Shown piece by piece: positions 20,968-32,600 of a stretch of DNA of 64,000 nucleotides (positions within the stretch are counted from its first letter, which is position 1; each line of letters starts with the position of its first letter). The notes under the pieces were generated by a model. The model had not been told where the DNA came from. It worked only from the letters and a program-made list of their open reading frames with translations, and ran no database searches. The stretch is from JAWKTV01 sp041398905 (GTDB lineage Bacteria > Planctomycetota > Planctomycetia > Planctomycetales > Planctomycetaceae): the NCBI GenBank assembly GCA_041398905.1, contig JAWKTV010000005.1, positions 62,001 through 126,000 on the forward strand. The letters run 5' to 3'. The position numbers were made by a program, and so were the translations under genes.

Positions 20968-22421
20968 ATGTTCAAGAGACCTGCTGCGCTCCTGCCCCTC
21001 TTGTTGACGCTCACGCGCGCTGCTGCAGCCGGCTGGGGCGATCTATGGCTTCGATGACGCCGCCCCGGAAGCGGTGGCGGAGTCGACGACAGCTCCCGTT
21101 GAAGTAGCCGAGGAGCCTGTCGAATTCGATGCGGCGGCCGATCTGAGTTACACGATCAACACCCTGGTCATGTTCCTGTGTGCCGTCTTCGTGCTGTTCA
21201 TGCAGGCCGGTTTCGCACTCGTTGAAGTCGGTCTCAACTCGCAGAAGAACGCTGTCAACATTCTGTTCAAGAACGTGATGGACCTCGCACTTGGCGTGCT
21301 GCTGTACCTGTTTGTCGGCTATGCCCTCATGTATCCCGGAGATGACTACAAGGGGAAGTGGTTCGGCTATGGTGGGTCTCCCATGGTGACACGCGATGCT
21401 CAGCAGAACGATGACGGCACCTGGGCCGAGGCACCGTCGAGCTTGGGCTGGAGCAACTCGGCTGACTTCCTGTTTCAGGTCGCCTTCGCCGCCGCCGCGA
21501 CGATTGTGTCGGGAGCCGTTGCTGGGCGTATGAAGTTTGTGGGCTACCTGATCTACACGGTCGTCATTACGGGCTTCGTCTATCCCGTCAGCGGGATGTG
21601 GAAATGGGGCGGCGGGGCACTCGCGGCGATGGGCTTCGCCGATTTCGCCGGCTCGATCGTCGTGCATGCAGTGGGAGGTTTCGCCGCGTTGGCGGGAGCG
21701 CTCATCCTCGGCGGCGCGGACGGGGCGTTTCACGAAGGATGGACGTTCCGTTCCGATGCCTGGCCACAACCTCACCTTTGCAGCCCTGGGCGTGTTCATC
21801 CTCTGGATCGGCTGGTACGGCTTCAACCCGGGCAGCCAGTTGACCTACAGCGCGACGAACGCCGAAGCTACGACCTACATCGCCCTGACCACGACGATTG
21901 CCGCCGCTGCGGGGACGGTATCGGCGATGGTGCTGGCCTGGGTTCTGTTCGGCAAGCCCGACCTCACGATGGCCCTCAACGGAGCGCTCGCCGGGCTGGT
22001 TGGCATCACCGCCAACTGCGATCAGGTGTCGCAGCCGAATGCGGTCATCATTGGTGGAGCCGCCGGCATCATCGTGGTGCTTGGCGTCATCCTGCTCGAC
22101 AAACTCAAGATTGATGATCCCGTTGGTGCCTTCCCGGTGCACGGCATGTGCGGAGCTTGGGGCGGCATCGCGACGGGTATCTTCGGCACCAAACTCCCCA
22201 CGATCACACTGGCCGATGGTGCGGAGAAGGTGCTGAGCCGCAGCGAGTTCATCATGGTTCAGGTCCAGGCAACACTGATCGTCTGTGTGTGGGCGTTCGT
22301 CACGATGTCGATCGTCTTCTTCATCCTGAAGGCGACGAAGCTGCTGCGAGTCAGCCCGGAAGAAGAACTCCGCGGTCTCGATCTTGGTGAACACGGCATG
22401 GAGGCTTACGTGATGACTTAG
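20968..22421 (+). CDS. amt: ammonium transporter (Amt/Rh family, two frameshifts)
   Basis: Inner-membrane ammonium channel. GAAGGA precedes the ATG at 20968, which opens a signal-like segment. Frame breaks near 21035 and 21745 divide the gene. The joined protein is about 480 residues with eleven membrane segments expected. Family sequence is clear: FMQAGFALVEVGLNSQKN, DFAGSIVVHAVGGFAALAGA, PGHNLTFAALGVFILWIGWYGFN, and ALNGALAGLVGITANCD with twin-His region DPVGAFPVHGMCGAWGGI. The N-terminal Glu/Ala/Val linker before the first helix is longer than in enteric AmtB. No glnK lies beside it in this window. A hairpin terminator follows at 22471. Confidence 0.9.
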
Positions 22422-22470
22422 GTTCATGAGGAACCGGATAGTCATCCTCCGTGGAGTTTGCTTCCGCGAG

Positions 22471-22506
22471 CATCGCCCTGCCGGCTTTCGAGTCGGCGGG
22501 GCGATG
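22471..22506 (+). terminator. hairpin terminator after amt
   Basis: A 15-bp stem, CATCGCCC (22471-22478) continuing through TGCCGGC, pairs with GTCGGCG and GGGCGATG (22499-22506) around a six-base loop. It lies 50 bases after the amt stop and is followed by a short pyrimidine-rich stretch. Confidence 0.7.
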
Positions 22507-22816
22507 TCGCTTTGTAGGGACCCCCTTCGAGACCAGCCCCAGCCCGGCAGTTACTGTTTGACCGCCACGGCTGTGCGCTCGGATGTTCGATTCCTGCCCA
22601 ACTGGCAGGTGCACGATGTCGAGCGTGCTGCACAGGCCGGTCACCGACGGCCTAAACTGCTGCCTGACTGTTGCTTAGTTCATCTTGACGCTGATTGATG
22701 AATTCTGGTATCGAAGTTGCTGATGGCCCCGTGTGCGGCGAACATTGAGCCGCTGTTGCCGCGCCGCCGGATTCCCCCGCTGTCCGCCTGACCGGTCACC
22801 AAGGTGAGACCCTGCG
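22507..22816. other. intergenic region before response regulator
   Basis: About 310 bases between the amt terminator and the response regulator. No gene-like frame, tRNA or repeat was seen. The ribosome-binding site AAGGTGAGA is near its end. A promoter for the regulator is expected here but no clean -35/-10 pair stands out. Confidence 0.3.
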
Positions 22817-23230
22817 ATGTTTGTCCCGAAGCATCGATTTCGACTGCTGATCGCCGATGACGATCGCGGCGTCCGCGAGACGCTGGTGGACATGCTGCAG
22901 CCCGACTTTGGCACCATCACCGTCGAGTCCGGCGAAGAGGCCTTGGAGGTCGTCGAGCACGAGGAAGTGCACCTGCTGCTGCTGGATGTGCACATGCCGA
23001 TCCTTACGGGGTTGGATGCACTGCGCGTGGTACGGCACCGCCGCGCGGAGTTGCCCTGCATTCTCATGTCCGCCGATTGGACCGCGCCGCTAAGGCTCGA
23101 AGCGATCGAGTCGCAGGCGACCGCCGTCCTCGACAAGCCCATGACCCGCCGGCAACTGGTCGCCACAATCACCATCGCGCTCGAAGAGACCTACTCGGAC
23201 CTCTGGACCCCCGACAGTGAATCTCCCTAG
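22817..23230 (+). CDS. single-domain response regulator (receiver only)
   Basis: A 137-residue CheY-like receiver with no output domain. The acidic pocket is at residues 14-16 (DDD), the phosphoacceptor Asp57 in LLLLDVHMP, the switch Ser85 in LMSAD, and Lys107 in LDKPMT. Such stand-alone receivers act by protein-protein contact in phosphorelays or with chemotaxis-like targets. No histidine kinase is adjacent, so the partner is encoded elsewhere. Start ATG at 22817 with an upstream AAGGTGAG. Confidence 0.88.
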   Translation: MFVPKHRFRLLIADDDRGVRETLVDMLQPDFGTITVESGEEALEVVEHEEVHLLLLDVHMPILTGLDALRVVRHRRAELPCILMSADWTAPLRLEAIESQATAVLDKPMTRRQLVATITIALEETYSDLWTPDSESP

Positions 23231-23399
23231 CCGACAGGGTCTCGCAAGTTTGCTGTGACGGAATGTGTCTGCACCCCGAAGCAGTGCGCTCTCAGGTCTG
23301 GCTCCCGTCTCCTGCCGCACCCGGCTGAAAGATCGCGTCCCACTCGTTATCCTGAGTGAATCAGCCGCTGTTGATTGGTTCGCGTTTGGGGGACGACAG

Positions 23400-26300
23400 G
23401 TGCGTAGACTCTTGCTGCTCACGGCCCTGGTCGTCTCGCCGTTGGTCGCATCGTTACGGGCTGACGGTCCGATGCCAGTGGACTTCGACCAGACGGTCGC
23501 ACCGCTGCTGATACGTTCGTGCCTGGAGTGTCACAGCGGCCTCGAACCAGAGGGCCGGCTGGACCTGTCGAACGCCGCAGGGCTGGCACGCGGCGGGGAG
23601 AGCGGAGCGGCGATCGTCTCCGGCGATGTCGAGGCGAGTCGACTTTGGCAGCGCGTACGAGATGGCGACATGCCACCCAAGCAGCCGCTCTCGCCGGCGG
23701 ACCAACAGATCCTCCAGAACTGGATCGCTGCGGGGGCCGTTTGGGGAACCGATCCGCTCGATCCGTTTCGGCTGACGACCGATCGCCGCGCCGGTGCCGA
23801 CTGGTGGTCGCTGCAGCCGCTCACGACGGTATCGCCGCCACCTGCGACGTCAGAAGGCGAACGCAATGTGATCGATCGCTTTGTGGCCTTGACGCTGCAG
23901 CAGCATGGTCTGCGGCCCGCCGCCGCCGCTGACCGCCGGGTGCTCATCCGCCGATTGACCTTTGACCTGCTGGGGCTGCCTCCCACCCCGGAAGAAGTCG
24001 ACGCATTTCTGAGTGACAATCGCCCCGGTGCCTATGAGCGGCTTGTCGATCGCCTGCTGGCATCGCCGCACTACGGCGTCCGCTGGGGTCGCCATTGGCT
24101 CGACATTGCGCGCTTTGGCGAGAGTCAGGGTTTCGAGCGTGACAAGCTGCGCGAGGACAGTTGGCCTTATCGCGACTGGGTGGTCAATGCCTTCAACAGC
24201 GACATGCCGTATACCGAATTCGCCCGGCTGCAACTCGCTGGTGACGTGCTTCCGGGAAGTGACATCAATGGTGTCATCGCCACGGGATTCCTTGTGGCCG
24301 GTGCGTGGGATGAAGTCGGCCAGAAGCAACAGTCGGCGGCAATGAAGGCGGTCGTTCGACAGGATGAACTGGAGGACTACGTCAGCGTCGTCGGTCAAAG
24401 CTTTCTCGGACTGACGATCCATTGCGCCCGCTGTCACGATCACAAGTTCGACCCGATCAAGCAGGCGGAGTACTACCAGCTCACGGCGGCACTGGATGGC
24501 GTCCAGCATGGCAGCCGCACGCTGTTTTCCGAGGCCGACCGTGATCGAAAGCGGACGCTCGCTCATCAGCGCGAGCAACTCGCGGCAGAGTTACGGCAAC
24601 TTGACGCGCTGGCCCAACACCGTGTCCTGACAGCGCGGGGCGATGAAGAGTCCGTTTCGCCGTCGGCTCCGCGACCGTTGGCGAGATGGACCTTTGACGC
24701 GAATCTCGGTGACGACATGGGCTCACTGACGGGCAAGGCTGAGGGCAAGCTGGGACACGCCGATGGCGCGATCCATGTCGGCCGACCGGATGGTCACGTC
24801 CGCACCGCTCCCATTGGAGGCGACATTACCGCGAAGACGTTGGAGGCGTGGGTCCAGCTCGACAACCTCGAACAACGCGGCGGCGGCGTCATAGGCCTGC
24901 AAACGCTCGATGGCGTCACCTTTGACGCCATCGTGTTCGGTGAGCGCGAACCGGGTCACTGGATGGCGGGCAGCGATGGCTTCCAACGCACGCAGAGCTT
25001 TCAGGCGACCGCCGAAACGGAAGCGACCAGCCGCTTCACGCATGTCGCGATCTCCTACGAGGCCGACGGCACGATCCGCGGCTACCGCGATGGGCAGCCG
25101 TATGGAGTGCCCTACAAGTCACGGGGGCCGGTCACCTACAAGGCCGGGCAGGCTCAAGTCACGTTTGGCCTCAGGCACTCTCCGCCGGGCGGCAACAAAC
25201 ACCTCGCCGGTATGATCACGGCGGCACAGCTCTATGACCGTGCGCTGACCCCGGCAGAAGTCGCGGCTTCTGCGGAGGCGGGACCACGCGCCGTCACTGA
25301 AGCGGAACTGCTCGCCGCGATGTCGGATGCCGAGCGGACGCATCGCACTCAGTTGCACCGGCAGCTTGACAGCCTCGATCAGGCCGACGCGATGCTGCAG
25401 CCGCTTTCGGCTTATGTCGTTTCCCCGCGGCAGCCCCAGGTGACGCAAGTGCTGTTGCGGGGAAATCCGCAGACACCCGCGGGCGAAGTCGCACCTGGCG
25501 GTGTCGCGGCTCTGGCGGGAGTCGACGCCGGCTTCGCGCTCGCTCCGCAAGCCGACGATGCCGCCCGTCGCACGGCACTCGCCGCGTGGATCACGCATCA
25601 CGACAACCCCCTCTTCGCGCGGGTGATGGTCAATCGTGTCTGGCACCATCACTTTGGTCGTGGGCTGGTCGAGACGACCAGTGATTTCGGCTTTAATGGC
25701 GGCCGGCCTTCGCACCCCGAACTGCTCGACTGGCTGGCGGGAGAATTCCGCGGCGGCGGGTATTCGGTCAAGTCGCTCCATCGCCTGATCGTCACGTCAG
25801 CGACCTATCGTCAATCGTCCGCGTACGACGCGGCGTCCGCCGCGATCGACGCGGATAACCGTCTGCTCTGGCGCATGTCGCCGCGCCGGCTCGAAGCGGA
25901 AGAGTTGCGGGATACGCTGCTCGCCGTCACCGGTTCGCTCAACGGTCAGTTGGGCGGTCCGGGCTATCAGGACTTCGAGACGTACGTCCACAATTCGCAG
26001 TTCTACAACATCACCGATCCGGTGGGGCCGGAGTTTGAACGTCGGACGCTCTACCGCACGTGGATTCGCTCCGCGCGCAGCCCGCTCCTGGATGTCTTCG
26101 ATTGCCCCGACCCTTCGACGAAGACGCCCAACCGCGCGTCAACGATTACCCCGTTGCAGGCGTTGTCACTGCTCAACAACACATTCGTGCTCCGCATGTC
26201 CGATCGCCTCGCGAGCCGCCTGCGCGATGAGGCTGGTGACGGGCGCGAACGCGCAGGTCGATCGGCTACTCGCACTCACCTACAACCGCCAGCCCGATGA

Positions 26301-26400
26301 GGCCGAGCGGCGCATGCTGTGTGAATTCATCAAGTCTCGCAGTCTCGAAGAGCTCTGCCGCGTCATCCTCAACAGCAGCGAGTTCCTGTATGTCGACTGA
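23400..26400 (+). CDS. planctomycete cytochrome c-type protein with DUF1549, LamG-like and DUF1553 domains
   Basis: A large exported protein of about 1,000 residues. I take the GTG at 23400 as start because it opens a signal peptide (LLLLTALVVSPLVASLRA) and follows GGGGGA. Order: PSCyt1 heme-binding domain with CLECHSG near residue 42, DUF1549 (DRFVALTLQQHGL ... YGVRWGRHWLDIARFGESQG) ending with a second heme-like CARCHDHKFDP, a concanavalin/LamG-like insert (ARWTFDANLGDDMG ... EAWVQLDNL), and DUF1553 (NPLFARVMVNRVWHHHFGRGLV ... SLLNNTFVLRMSDR). One frameshift near 26235 moves the last 55 residues into another frame. The end overlaps the following DUF1501 gene by 11 bases, the classic planctomycete pairing. 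Function of this pair is not experimentally settled; polysaccharide degradation has been proposed. Confidence 0.88.
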
Positions 26401-27886
26401 AACGGAGGCCCCTGTGGACCAGACCGAGATGCCGCTGCCCCGCCGCGAACTCCTCTCCTGGGTCGGCCACGGACTCAAAGGGGCGGCGCTCGCGAGCCTG
26501 CTCGCGCGTGATCGTTCGGCCCACGCAGCGCGCGTCCCGGGTGAAGCCGCCGATCCGCCTCCACACTTTGCGCCCAAGGCGACGCGGGCAATTCACATCT
26601 GTCTGACGGGCGGCCTGAGTCAGGTCGACTCGTTCGACTACAAGCCCGAACTCGATCGGCTGCACGGAAAGTCACTCGCCAGCGACGACAAGCCGGATGT
26701 CTTTTTCGGGCAGGTCGGCCTGCTTCGCAAGAGCGACTGGGGGTTTCGCCAGCGGGGTGAAAGCGGGCTGTGGATCTCCGAACTGTTCCCTCGGCTCGCG
26801 GAACTCGCAGACGAGCTGACCATCATCAACTCGATGCAGGCGGAGACGGCCAACCATACTCCAGCGACATTTCAGGAGAACACCGGCTTCCGACTCAATG
26901 GATTCCCGGTGCTCGGCTCGTGGCTCTCCTATGGTATGGGGGCAGAGACCGACAGCCTGCCCGCCTATGTCGTCATTCCCGACACGCGCGGCGTCCCCGC
27001 GGGGGGATCAATCAACTGGTCGAACGGCTTTCTCCCGGCGCGGCATCAGGGAGTTGTGATCCGCTCGCGGGGAGCGCCGATCGACGATCTGTTTCCGCCA
27101 GAGGCATGGACTGCCGGGCACGCCGTCGCCCCGATCGCGAACAGCGTGCAAGACGCTTCGTCACGGGAGCTGCTGGCGCAACTCAACCGTCGACACCTCG
27201 CCGCGCGCGGCGTCGACGATACGCTCGAAGCCCGCATCCGCAGCTATGAACTCGCCGGGCGAATGCAGCTCGCGGTCCCCGAGGTCGCCGACCTCGCGAG
27301 CGAAACCGCCGCGACGCAGGCGGCCTACGGTCTTGATGGTGCGGAGACTCAGGACTTCGGCCGCTCATGCCTGCTGGCGCGACGATTGCTGGAACGGGGC
27401 GTGCGGTTCGTCCAGCTCTTTGCCGGTGGTGCATTCGGCAGTCCCCGCATCAACTGGGATGGACACGAGGACATGGTTCGCAATCACGGTCGGGAGGCCG
27501 GCCGCATCGATCAGCCTGTGGCCGCTTTGCTCCGCGACCTCCGGCAGCGCGGGTTGCTGGACGACACGCTGGTTCTGTTCACCAGCGAGTTCGGCCGCAC
27601 TCCGTTCACGCAGTCGGGCAATGATCACCTCGGCACTGGCCGGGATCACAATCAGCTCGGTTTCTCCCTCTGGATGGCGGGGCCCGGGTTGAAGAAAGGC
27701 GTCGCCCACGGCAGCACGGACGAGGTCGGTTGGAAGTCGGTCGAGCGGATCGTTACCTGGCCGGACTTCCACGCGACCATCCTGCACCTGCTGGGCATCG
27801 ACCACCAGCGGCTGACGTATTACCACAATGGCATTCGCCGTCTCACCAACGTCCACGGCGAACTCCTGCACGATCTCCTCGCCTGA
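26390..27886 (+). CDS. DUF1501 (sulfatase-like) protein
   Basis: A 498-residue DUF1501 protein of alkaline-phosphatase-like fold. It starts at the ATG at 26390 inside the end of the DUF1549 gene. The N-terminus has a twin-arginine-like PRRELLSWVGHGLKGAALASLL, suggesting Tat export. Family blocks are HICLTGGLSQVDSFDYKPEL, FQENTGFRLNGFPVLGSWLSYG, NWDGHEDMVRNHGREAGRID, and LVLFTSEFGRTPFTQSGNDHLG with DHNQLGFSLWMAGPGLKKG. The metal ligands of true sulfatases are not all evident, so catalysis is unproven. Translationally coupled to the upstream gene; its 3' end meets the broken rhomboid gene. Confidence 0.88.
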   Translation: MSTETEAPVDQTEMPLPRRELLSWVGHGLKGAALASLLARDRSAHAARVPGEAADPPPHFAPKATRAIHICLTGGLSQVDSFDYKPELDRLHGKSLASDDKPDVFFGQVGLLRKSDWGFRQRGESGLWISELFPRLAELADELTIINSMQAETANHTPATFQENTGFRLNGFPVLGSWLSYGMGAETDSLPAYVVIPDTRGVPAGGSINWSNGFLPARHQGVVIRSRGAPIDDLFPPEAWTAGHAVAPIANSVQDASSRELLAQLNRRHLAARGVDDTLEARIRSYELAGRMQLAVPEVADLASETAATQAAYGLDGAETQDFGRSCLLARRLLERGVRFVQLFAGGAFGSPRINWDGHEDMVRNHGREAGRIDQPVAALLRDLRQRGLLDDTLVLFTSEFGRTPFTQSGNDHLGTGRDHNQLGFSLWMAGPGLKKGVAHGSTDEVGWKSVERIVTWPDFHATILHLLGIDHQRLTYYHNGIRRLTNVHGELLHDLLA

Positions 27887-27899
27887 GCGCGACTGTCGA

Positions 27900-28787
27900 T
27901 CAGGTGCCGACCGATCGACACACGGCCCGCCGGCCAGGGCGACTCCAATCGCAAGTCCCGACAGATGCGCGGTTTGGCGACGTGCCCGACCGCACCGGTC
28001 AGACAGAGCACCGTCCAGATTCCGAACATCACAATCGTTCGCTGCGAGAGCGCGCGTAAGTGGTGCGGATTGAACTGGGTATGCAGCCACAGGTATCCGA
28101 ACAGCCCGTAGACGACACCGGAGTATCCGCCAAAGTTAGGGCCAACGAAGCAGCACTGCGAGATGTTCGACATTCCGGCGATCAGCAGGATCATCAAGGT
28201 ATCGCCACCGGCCGAGCGATGGAACTCGGAGAACTGAACCGAACAGAAAGGCCGCGTAGCAGTTGAACAGCAGGTGCGGCACACTCCCAGGTGCAGCAGT
28301 GCGGGCGTGAACAGCCTCAGACTTCACCGTCGTTCAATTCCGGCAGGCCCGGAAAGTAGCGGCCGCTCGCATCGACCGAGGATCTGAATCTGCTGACAAC
28401 GTTCAATCTCGCCGCCGAACCGCGTCCAGGCCGACACCATTCCGCACACGACGATCAGCAGCGAAGCGTCAACGGATCCTGCGCGAGAGTGGTTGATCCC
28501 ACTGGCGGCGGAGGTCGATGCTCCTCTTGCGGGCGGCCAGTTCTTCGTTGAGCAGCGTGTCGCGCTGCGCCCGCGCCCGCTCGATGGCGCCCGCGTATCG
28601 CGCGTCGCCGGGATCGCGGAGAACTCTTCGAGCTTCCGGCGGGCGGGGTCCAGCTTGTCCTCATCGAACACCCAGATGGCCCAGCGGTCGCCCTCCGGAT
28701 CGACAGGGACTCGATCGACTGCGTCTGCAGATAGTCGCGAAACAGCGACGCCTGTTGCTGGGTCGGGAGTTGGCCGATGCTGCGCAT
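27900..28787 (-). pseudogene. rhomboid-family intramembrane protease, multiply frameshifted
   Basis: Read on the minus strand from the ATG at 28787, the pieces give a rhomboid with the planctomycete N-terminal soluble domain: MRSIGQLPTQQQASLFRDYL, then MFDEDKLDPARRKLEEF in a second frame, a membrane helix LLIVVCGMVSAW, and the active-site region GYSGVVYGLFGYLW (serine of GxSG). The second catalytic element, HLSGLAIGVALAG, appears in yet another frame after GAVGHVA. At least four frame changes are needed over about 890 bases. Either the gene is dead or this stretch is especially poorly sequenced. An intact version would be a polytopic serine protease cleaving membrane helices. Confidence 0.65.
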
Positions 28788-28844
28788 GAAGTTCAGGTCA
28801 TCGCGAGAGGTGGAAGCGCCTGGGAGGGAACGACGGATTGAAAG

Positions 28845-29582
28845 TTACTTCGCCCTTTCCCGCATCACCCGTTCGACCTCGTCGAGCTGTTCCTTCGTGT
28901 TGACTCCCATCGCCTCCTCGATATCAAGCCTGCAGGCGGCCAAACCTTCTGCCTGCTCGCGCAGGATGCCGCAGTCGGTGAGGTAGTATTCACCCTGTTG
29001 ATTATCAGTCCGCAAATCGCTGGAGTGCGCGGAGCAGTTGCGGCCCTGGAAGACGAAGCAGCCGGTGTTGATCTCCTGGATGCGGCGCTGCTCGTCGGTG
29101 GCGTCCTTCTCCTCGACGATGCGCACGAACTCGCCGGCGTCATCACGGACGATTCGCCCGAGTCCGTGGTTGTTCTCGGTTCTCGCGGTGCCGATCACGC
29201 AGGCCGCCTGCGAGTCCCGCTGTGCGCTCAGCAGCCCGGCCAGCGATGCCGGGGTGAGCAGCGGTGTATCCCCCGCGAGGACGAGCACCGGTCCGTCGTG
29301 AGCCGCCAATGCGTCGCGGGCCATCATCACCGCGTGACCGGTGCCCAGTTGCTCGGTTTGCTCAGCGAAATCGACATCGGGATAGCGTTGGAGCTGCTGC
29401 CTGACGGCATCGGCCTGATGTCCAACAATCACGACAAAGTGATCGACGCCAGCCAGTCGCGCCGCGTCGAGAACATGTTCGACCATGGGCTTTCCGCACG
29501 CGGCGTGCAGCACCTTGGCGAGGTCGGACTGCATTCGTTTCCCCTGGCCCGCGGCAAGGACGACTCCCAGGATCGAAGCCAT
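28845..29582 (-). CDS. single-domain NTP transferase (GlmU N-terminal-like)
   Basis: A 245-residue nucleotidyltransferase with the GT-A pyrophosphorylase signature LAAGQGKRMQSDLAKVLH, the sugar-binding EQLGTGHAVMMA, the metal Asp in VLAGDTPLL, and INTGCFVF. It matches the uridyltransferase half of GlmU, which makes UDP-N-acetylglucosamine from GlcNAc-1-P and UTP, but lacks the C-terminal beta-helix acetyltransferase. AGGAG precedes the ATG at 29582. A short segment around 29020-29045 (GRNCSAHSS) looks out of frame between two compensating indels; the family expects LLRAL there. Sugar specificity is uncertain. Confidence 0.82.
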   Translation of the reverse strand: MASILGVVLAAGQGKRMQSDLAKVLHAACGKPMVEHVLDAARLAGVDHFVVIVGHQADAVRQQLQRYPDVDFAEQTEQLGTGHAVMMARDALAAHDGPVLVLAGDTPLLTPASLAGLLSAQRDSQAACVIGTARTENNHGLGRIVRDDAGEFVRIVEEKDATDEQRRIQEINTGCFVFQGRNCSAHSSDLRTDNQQGEYYLTDCGILREQAEGLAACRLDIEEAMGVNTKEQLDEVERVMRERAK

Positions 29583-29686
29583 TGCAACTCCTGACTTGAA
29601 AACGTGTGTTGGCAGGCGCTGGCCCGCCGGACCGGTGCGGATGCGACGTGCTGGCTGGCCCTGCAGGCCCGACCGCCCAACGCCCG

Positions 29687-32600
29687 TTACGACAACAACA
29701 TCTCCAGGTCTTCCGCGGTCAGGTCCTTGAGCATGCGGTTGTCCGCTTCGAGGATCGCGTCGGCCAATTCACGCTTCTGCTTTTGCAGTTCGAGAATCTT
29801 CTCTTCGACGGTGTCGCGGCAGATGAGGCGGTAGGCGAAGACCTGTCGCGTCTGACCCACACGGTGGGCGCGATCGATCGCCTGAGCCTCGACGGCGGGG
29901 TTCCACCACGGGTCGAGCAGAAAGACGTATTCGGCGGCGGTGAGGTTGAGGCCGAGTCCCCCCGCCTTGAGGCTGATGAGGAACACCTTGCATTCCGGAT
30001 CGCCCTGGAATTCTTCGACCACCTCTTTGCGGTTGCGGGTCTTTCCGTCCAGGTAAGCGTAGCGGATGCCCCGCTCATCGAGCTGCTGTCGCACGAGCGC
30101 CAGCATGCTGGTGAACTGCGAGAAGACCAGCGATTTGTGCCCCTCTTCGATCAGTTCTTGCAACTGCGGGCAGAGGAACTCGAGCTTCGCGAACAGGTGA
30201 TGCTGCTCTTTCTCGTCAAGCAGGCCGGGGTGGCACGCGACCTGCCTCAATCGCAAGAGCGCCTCCAGCACGTGCATCTTGGACTTCGCCATCCCGTCTT
30301 CCTTGATGGCCCCCAGCAGCGACTGGCGATAGTGCTCGCGCAGTTCGTCGTACAGCTTCCGCTGTCGCTTGCCCATCTGGCAGTAAATCGTCTCTTCCAG
30401 GCGATCGGGGAGTTCCGTTGCCACCTGCGACTTGGTGCGACGCAGCACGAACGGTTTGAGACCCCGCGCGAGCACCTTGCGGGACTCGTTCTCCTCGTCC
30501 GAGCCGATCGACTGGCGAAACGCCGTGCTACGTCCCAGCATCGACGGGTTAAGGAACTCGAAGATCGACCACAGGTCGCTGAGATGGTTTTCGATCGGCG
30601 TACCGCTCAGCGCGAGCCGGTGCCGCGCCTTCAGCAGTCGACTGGCGCGCGAGACCTGCGAAGCGGCATTCTTGATCGTCTGCGCTTCGTCGAGCACGGC
30701 GTAGTCCAGCTCGATCTTGCTGAGATCATCGATGTCGCGTCGGAGCGTTCCGTAAGTGGTGACGATGATGTCCCGCTTCGGAAACTGCTCCAGCAGGTTG
30801 TGACGTTCGGTGCCGGAGTATTCCAGCCACGTCAGCTTGGAGTGAACCGTTCGATCTCGTGGACCCAGTTGAACATCAGCGACTTGGGAACGACGATCAA
30901 CGACGGCAGGTGCTTGGACGCGTGCTCTTTGCGGCTCCTGCAGCAGCGCCAACAACTGCACGGTTTTCCCCAATCCCATGTCATCAGCCAGACACCCGCC
31001 GAACCGGAACTCTTCCAGGAACTTGAGCCAGCCGAGGCCTTCCCGCTGGTAACTGCGCAACTCGCCCTTGAAGCCTTCCGGTTCCTTCGAGGGAGTGATT
31101 CCGTCGAACGACTGCATGCGCTCCCGCAGTTGTCGGAACGGTTCATCGAAGTCGACGTCCTCCTGGCTTGCCAGCAGCGCGTCGATCAGCATTGCCTGCG
31201 TCGTGCTGAAGCGGATCTCGTCCCCTTCGGCGCTGCCCAGGCCCGCCAGCAGTCCGTACTTCTCGAGCCACTCTTCTGGCAGCAGGCCCAGCGAGCCATC
31301 GTCGAGACGAACCGTGCCGTCCTTTCTCGCGATCGCCGACAGCAGCTCCGGGAAGGAGACGCTGCGGTCGCCAAAACTGACCTGACCGCTGAGGCCGAAC
31401 CAGTCGACATGCGAGCGGACCTGGAACCTCATCGCACCCGCCTGACGGACTTCGCGGCCATCGGCGAGGACTTCCCAGCCATCGGCGATCAGCCCGCGCG
31501 CCGCGCGGCCGAGTTCGGTGACGGCGATATCGACATCGCGTTCGGACTTGAAGTTGTCCAGCAGTCGACGGAATCCCAGCTCATGGAGCCGGGACCAGCA
31601 GGCCGACTCGGCCTGGCGATCCCGAATGAGGCAGCGGCCCTGCTCGCGCTGCACAATCGCCCAACGTTGAGACGAACCGGGCACCGAGGTGCCGGCGTAG
31701 TCAAAGTCGACGAACCCTTGCAGGCGTTCGTACTTCCAGCCCTTGCCGCGAGGCGAACGAATTCGCAGCCGGGGCGCGGGGGCGACGCGGACTTCCTCCA
31801 GCTTGAGTTCGTCCGGCAGGTCCAACTCTGGCAGCGCGGGCATGTCGAGCAACTGATCGACGAGCGACTGCTCCTCACCGGCCGTGGCTACCAGCCCCTT
31901 CTCATCCGTGACGAGCGACACCCAGTCGAACGCGCCAAAGTCATCGAGTCGGCTCAGGATGTGATCCTTGAGCACGAGCCCTCCGGCGATCAGCAGGTCG
32001 GCCTTGCGGACATCGATGGACTGCCCTTCGCGGCGGAGCTCGCCCCGCACGCGCCATTGGTCGCCGTCGGCTTCCTGCCGCACGCTCAGGCACAATGTCC
32101 ACGCGGCGCCATCGTCCCAAGTGATCGGGTCGAACCTCCCTTCCGCATCACCCATGATCCGCATTCGCTGCGTCGACGTCATCAGCGGCAGCAGCAGCCC
32201 GGCGAGTTCGTAGGGCAGCAGGTAGCGGAAAGTCGCCGACTGGAATTCGGTCTGCTGCGCGACCCAGCCCGAACGTTCCGGCGTCCCGCCCACGAGGTAC
32301 GCCAGGATGCGGCGGTCATCCTCCGACTCGATGTCGTCCAGCTTGTCCGGCCTGAGCTTCAGCGGCTTGAGCTTGCCCCACTGCCCGTTCGTCCGGCGTT
32401 GCCGCTGCGAGGTCTGCACCAGCAGTTGCCCCGCGGCCCGACTCCCTTGCAGGTCAACTTCGTAGAAGATCTCACGCTCCTGCTCCACCTGCCGGGCCTT
32501 GGCCGAATTCGGTGTGAAGCGTACGCGGAGGTCGTTGAGTTTCGTCTCCCAGTCCCGCATCACCTTGGGAGGCGGTGCGACGACGGTGGTCGGCTTGCGT

